In this document: positions 7,486 to 9,351 of the stretch, in pieces
Layout of the letters: each line of letters starts with the position of its first letter
How positions within the stretch are numbered: position 1 is the stretch's first letter
Assembly: GCA_023412975.1 (NCBI GenBank)
Contig: JAEZRB010000115.1
Span: 1 to 9,351, forward strand
Length of the DNA: 9,351 nt
Reading direction: 5' to 3'
Origin: Bacteroidota bacterium
GTDB lineage: Bacteria > Bacteroidota > Bacteroidia > Chitinophagales > Chitinophagaceae
Notes under the pieces: generated by a model
What the model was told of the DNA's origin: nothing
The model's database searches: none
The model's input: only the letters and a program-made list of their open reading frames with translations
Position numbers and translations under genes: made by a program

Positions 7486-8843
7486 TTCTCCAATTTCTTT
7501 AGTTCAGCATTTATTTTGGATTTATCCATCCAGGTTTTGCCAACCATGACTCCCGCGATGTTGCGGGTGTGATTGATATCTTCCAGGGGATTACCATTCA
7601 AAAGCAGCAGGTCAGATACGGCGCCTACTTTTATTACACCGATATCATCCCTCTTTAAAAACCTACCTACATTCACCGTTCCTGTCTTGAGGGCTTCATA
7701 CGGTGTAAGACCCGCATCGACCAGGTATCTCAATTCATGATGCGCAGAAAATCCCGGCACATCAAATACCTGTGGCGCATCAGAACCCAGCAACAAGCCG
7801 ACGCCGTTTTTATTGCAGGCTGCGATAAGCTTCTTTCTTATCTCGATGAGTTTGCGAGTCACTTCAGCACTGTACTTTGGATTAGCCTGCAGGTTCTTCT
7901 TTGCCTTAACCCAATTGTTCAGGGTATTGGGATCCATATATTTCATCTCAGGCTCCTTAGCCAGTTCTTCCGCGTCACGATCCGGATGAAACCAGCGTTC
8001 CGCCAACGCCTGCGTAGGCACCACCCAGATATTGCGGGCCCGCAGTGAGTCCATCAATTTTTGAATGCGCGACTCATCAGCCTTATCAGCAATAAAAAGT
8101 CCAAAGAGACCCAGGTCCTGTTCTTTGATATTTTCGACACCGGGAACCAGGCTTTCCACGAATCCATCGAGGTGATCGATCGTTGCATAACCTGCCTCGA
8201 TGGCGCGCCATACTCCTACGTCATACGAAACGTGCCCGGCGAAAGGAATACCCAGCTCATTAGCCGTGGCAACCATCGCATCGAAGTTTTCCCTGCTCAG
8301 GCCGGGATGCAGTTTTAAAAAATCGTACCCGGCTTTTTTCTGATCACGCACCATAGTCGACGCAGCTTCCGTGGACTTTACACTGCTGCCGTTGAATGAT
8401 GGTCCCGATGTAATAAACCTGGGTCCAAAAATCTCCCCGCTCTGGATCTTGCTTCTAAGTTCAATATGACGCGGATGCCCCAGCATACCACGGATCGTTG
8501 TAACACCCGCCAGCGTGAAAAGCTTTGCGACCTCTTTCATGGGTTCGATATCATCGATCGGCGGCACATGCGCATGCATTTCAGCCAGACCCGGCATCAG
8601 CCATCTACCCGTAGCATCGATCATTGTCGCGTCTTTGCCGTACTGTACTTTCGATGTCGGTCCGATTGCTTTGATCACACCATCTTTCACCACCACATCC
8701 TGCCCGCTCAACACTTCGTTGCGATCCATCGGGACGACATTTACATTTTTAAACACCATTTCAACGGCGGGGTTATCCTTCGGGGGCTGGGCATTGCAGG
8801 AAACAACTACAAATGTCGCCAGCAACAGGCAGGTAAACTTCAT
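7482..8843 (-). CDS. Lipoprotein metal-dependent amidohydrolase family protein
   Basis: This is a 453-residue hydrolase of the amidohydrolase superfamily, related to the imidazolonepropionase / prolidase-like group, probably anchored to a periplasm-facing membrane. The N-terminus MKFTCLLLATFVVVSC ends in the lipobox VVSC, with the lipidated cysteine at C16. A small beta-domain with GVIKAIGP precedes the TIM barrel. The metal-binding set looks complete: H90 and H92 in MHAH, K177 in FLKLH (candidate carbamylated lysine), H204 in AGHV, H224 in IDHLD and D355 in GSDAP. C-terminal VGAVSDLLLLNGNPLEDI is the typical return to the beta-domain. Length is normal. The exact substrate, possibly a dipeptide or cyclic amide, cannot be told. 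The stop is TAG at 7484-7482, which lies in the end of the repeat module. The ATG at 8843 has AT-rich DNA upstream and no Shine-Dalgarno. No partner gene is adjacent. Confidence 0.92.
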   Translation of the reverse strand: MKFTCLLLATFVVVSCNAQPPKDNPAVEMVFKNVNVVPMDRNEVLSGQDVVVKDGVIKAIGPTSKVQYGKDATMIDATGRWLMPGLAEMHAHVPPIDDIEPMKEVAKLFTLAGVTTIRGMLGHPRHIELRSKIQSGEIFGPRFITSGPSFNGSSVKSTEAASTMVRDQKKAGYDFLKLHPGLSRENFDAMVATANELGIPFAGHVSYDVGVWRAIEAGYATIDHLDGFVESLVPGVENIKEQDLGLFGLFIADKADESRIQKLMDSLRARNIWVVPTQALAERWFHPDRDAEELAKEPEMKYMDPNTLNNWVKAKKNLQANPKYSAEVTRKLIEIRKKLIAACNKNGVGLLLGSDAPQVFDVPGFSAHHELRYLVDAGLTPYEALKTGTVNVGRFLKRDDIGVIKVGAVSDLLLLNGNPLEDINHTRNIAGVMVGKTWMDKSKINAELKKLEK

Positions 8844-8880
8844 AATTGAAACTTTAGGTGATGAAAAACTGGTTTACTAA

Positions 8881-9043
8881 ATATAAAATTAATTTAATGT
8901 CCCGGCAGGCAGTGTGGGAACATTTCAAATTTTCGCTTTAATCAATTTATCCTATTTAATATCAGGAACCTCCGATCAACCTTATTACCTTAGTAAAAAG
9001 TCATTTCAATAACACTAACCCTATTACCTTATCCACTGAAAAA
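8881..9043 (+). repeat. Long direct repeat, copy 1
   Basis: This 163-nt segment matches 9189-9351 at a constant offset of 308 nt with 6 mismatches by my count (8889, 8895, 8896, 8901, 8939 and 9021) and no gaps. It starts at ATATAAAA, contains CCGGCAGGCAGTGTGGGAAC, and ends AT-rich with two AACCYTATTACCTTA motifs. It lies just upstream of the amidohydrolase gene. Confidence 0.95.
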
Positions 9044-9100
9044 TAAGGGGAATAAGGTTGTTTCCTGTATAGCTTTTTATGTTACTAAGGTAATAAGGTT
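8978..9100. repeat. 19-nt perfect inverted repeat with nested partial arms
   Basis: AACCTTATTACCTTAGTAA at 8978-8996 is exactly inverted at 9082-9100 (TTACTAAGGTAATAAGGTT), leaving 85 nt between. Inside, AACCCTATTACCTTAT (9017-9032) faces an imperfect inverse around 9042-9058 (ATAAGGGGAATAAGGTT). The segment could fold into a long two-level hairpin as RNA or a cruciform. It has no coding content. Confidence 0.88.
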
Positions 9101-9160
9101 TTCAAACCTGCTATAACAATGCTCATCAGCCAGCTTAAGGGAAAATTCGAAATACACCTG

Positions 9161-9177
9161 GCAGGTTTGTTACCTGC
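9161..9177 (+). other. Small hairpin between the repeat copies
   Basis: GCAGGT (9161-9166) pairs with ACCTGC (9172-9177) around a 5-nt TTGTT loop. GCAGGTTT (9161-9168) is also the inverse of AAACCTGC at 9104-9111, so two alternative pairings are possible. There is no T-tract, so it does not look like a terminator. Confidence 0.4.
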
Positions 9178-9188
9178 GGCTGCACTAG

Positions 9189-9351
9189 ATATAAAAGTAA
9201 TTGTATGTTCCGGCAGGCAGTGTGGGAACATTTCAAATTTTCGCTTAAATCAATTTATCCTATTTAATATCAGGAACCTCCGATCAACCTTATTACCTTA
9301 GTAAAAAGTCATTTCAATAACACTAACCTTATTACCTTATCCACTGAAAAA
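9189..9351 (+). repeat. Long direct repeat, copy 2 (cut by window edge)
   Basis: Second copy of the 8881-9043 sequence, about 96% identical and in the same orientation. The match continues to the last base of the window, so its true length and any further copies are not visible. In this copy both internal motifs read AACCTTATTACCTTA, whereas copy 1 has one variant base. Confidence 0.95.

Larger units (their letters stand above)
8844..9351. other. Gene-free stretch at the right edge, occupied by a repeated sequence
   Basis: No credible gene was found in these 508 bases; the only plus-strand ORF of note (9119-9301) crosses from unique sequence into a repeat copy. The first bases, read on the minus strand, must hold the amidohydrolase promoter. 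TATATTTA at 8878-8885 is one base from TAnnTTTG, but no -33 partner is clear. The rest is taken up by two repeat copies and the 145 nt between them. Confidence 0.7.

Noticed and set aside
9119..9301. Plus-strand ORF of 60 residues at the right edge
   Set aside because: It runs from the spacer into repeat copy 2, and the corresponding part of copy 1 has no such gene context; it is most likely chance.

Overview
The window reads as chromosomal DNA of a member of the Bacteroidota, most likely in or near the Chitinophagaceae. This is inferred from protein style (an Oar-like TonB-dependent receptor with a carboxypeptidase-regulatory domain, signal peptides ending in -HAQ or -ISQ, a lipoprotein amidohydrolase), from starts without a visible Shine-Dalgarno sequence, and from a TAnnTTTG-type -7 box. 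No phage, transposase, CRISPR, tRNA or rRNA signal was seen.

Layout, left to right. (1) 1-1136, minus: ribBA, a fused riboflavin biosynthesis enzyme whose last residues run off the left edge. (2) 1137-1318: divergent intergenic region with a plausible ribBA -7 box and a 16-nt dyad upstream of the next gene. (3) 1319-4531, plus: a 1070-residue Oar-like TonB-dependent outer-membrane receptor, closed by a strong intrinsic terminator. (4) 4582-5151, minus: a 2H phosphoesterase (LigT / 2'-5' RNA ligase type). (5) 5222-6517, plus: an exported class A beta-lactamase-like serine hydrolase, divergent from the 2H gene. (6) 6768-7094, plus: an unrecognised 108-residue ORF. (7) 7091-7485: a non-coding repeat module built of CACGAATT-like 9-mers, with inverted ends. 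(8) 7482-8843, minus: a lipoprotein metal-dependent amidohydrolase. (9) 8844-9351: a gene-free stretch holding two copies of an AT-rich sequence at 308-nt spacing, each with inverted AACCTTATTACCTTA motifs; the second is cut by the right edge.

The genes do not form one pathway or operon. They are mostly single transcription units in alternating orientation: one housekeeping enzyme plus cell-envelope and general hydrolase functions. The most unusual material is non-coding. The repeat module at 7091-7485 begins and ends with inverted copies of GTAGCCACG, and the TAG inside each copy is the stop codon of the convergent reading frame on that side. The paired 308-nt-spaced repeat on the right is also unexplained. 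I found no convincing new multi-gene system.
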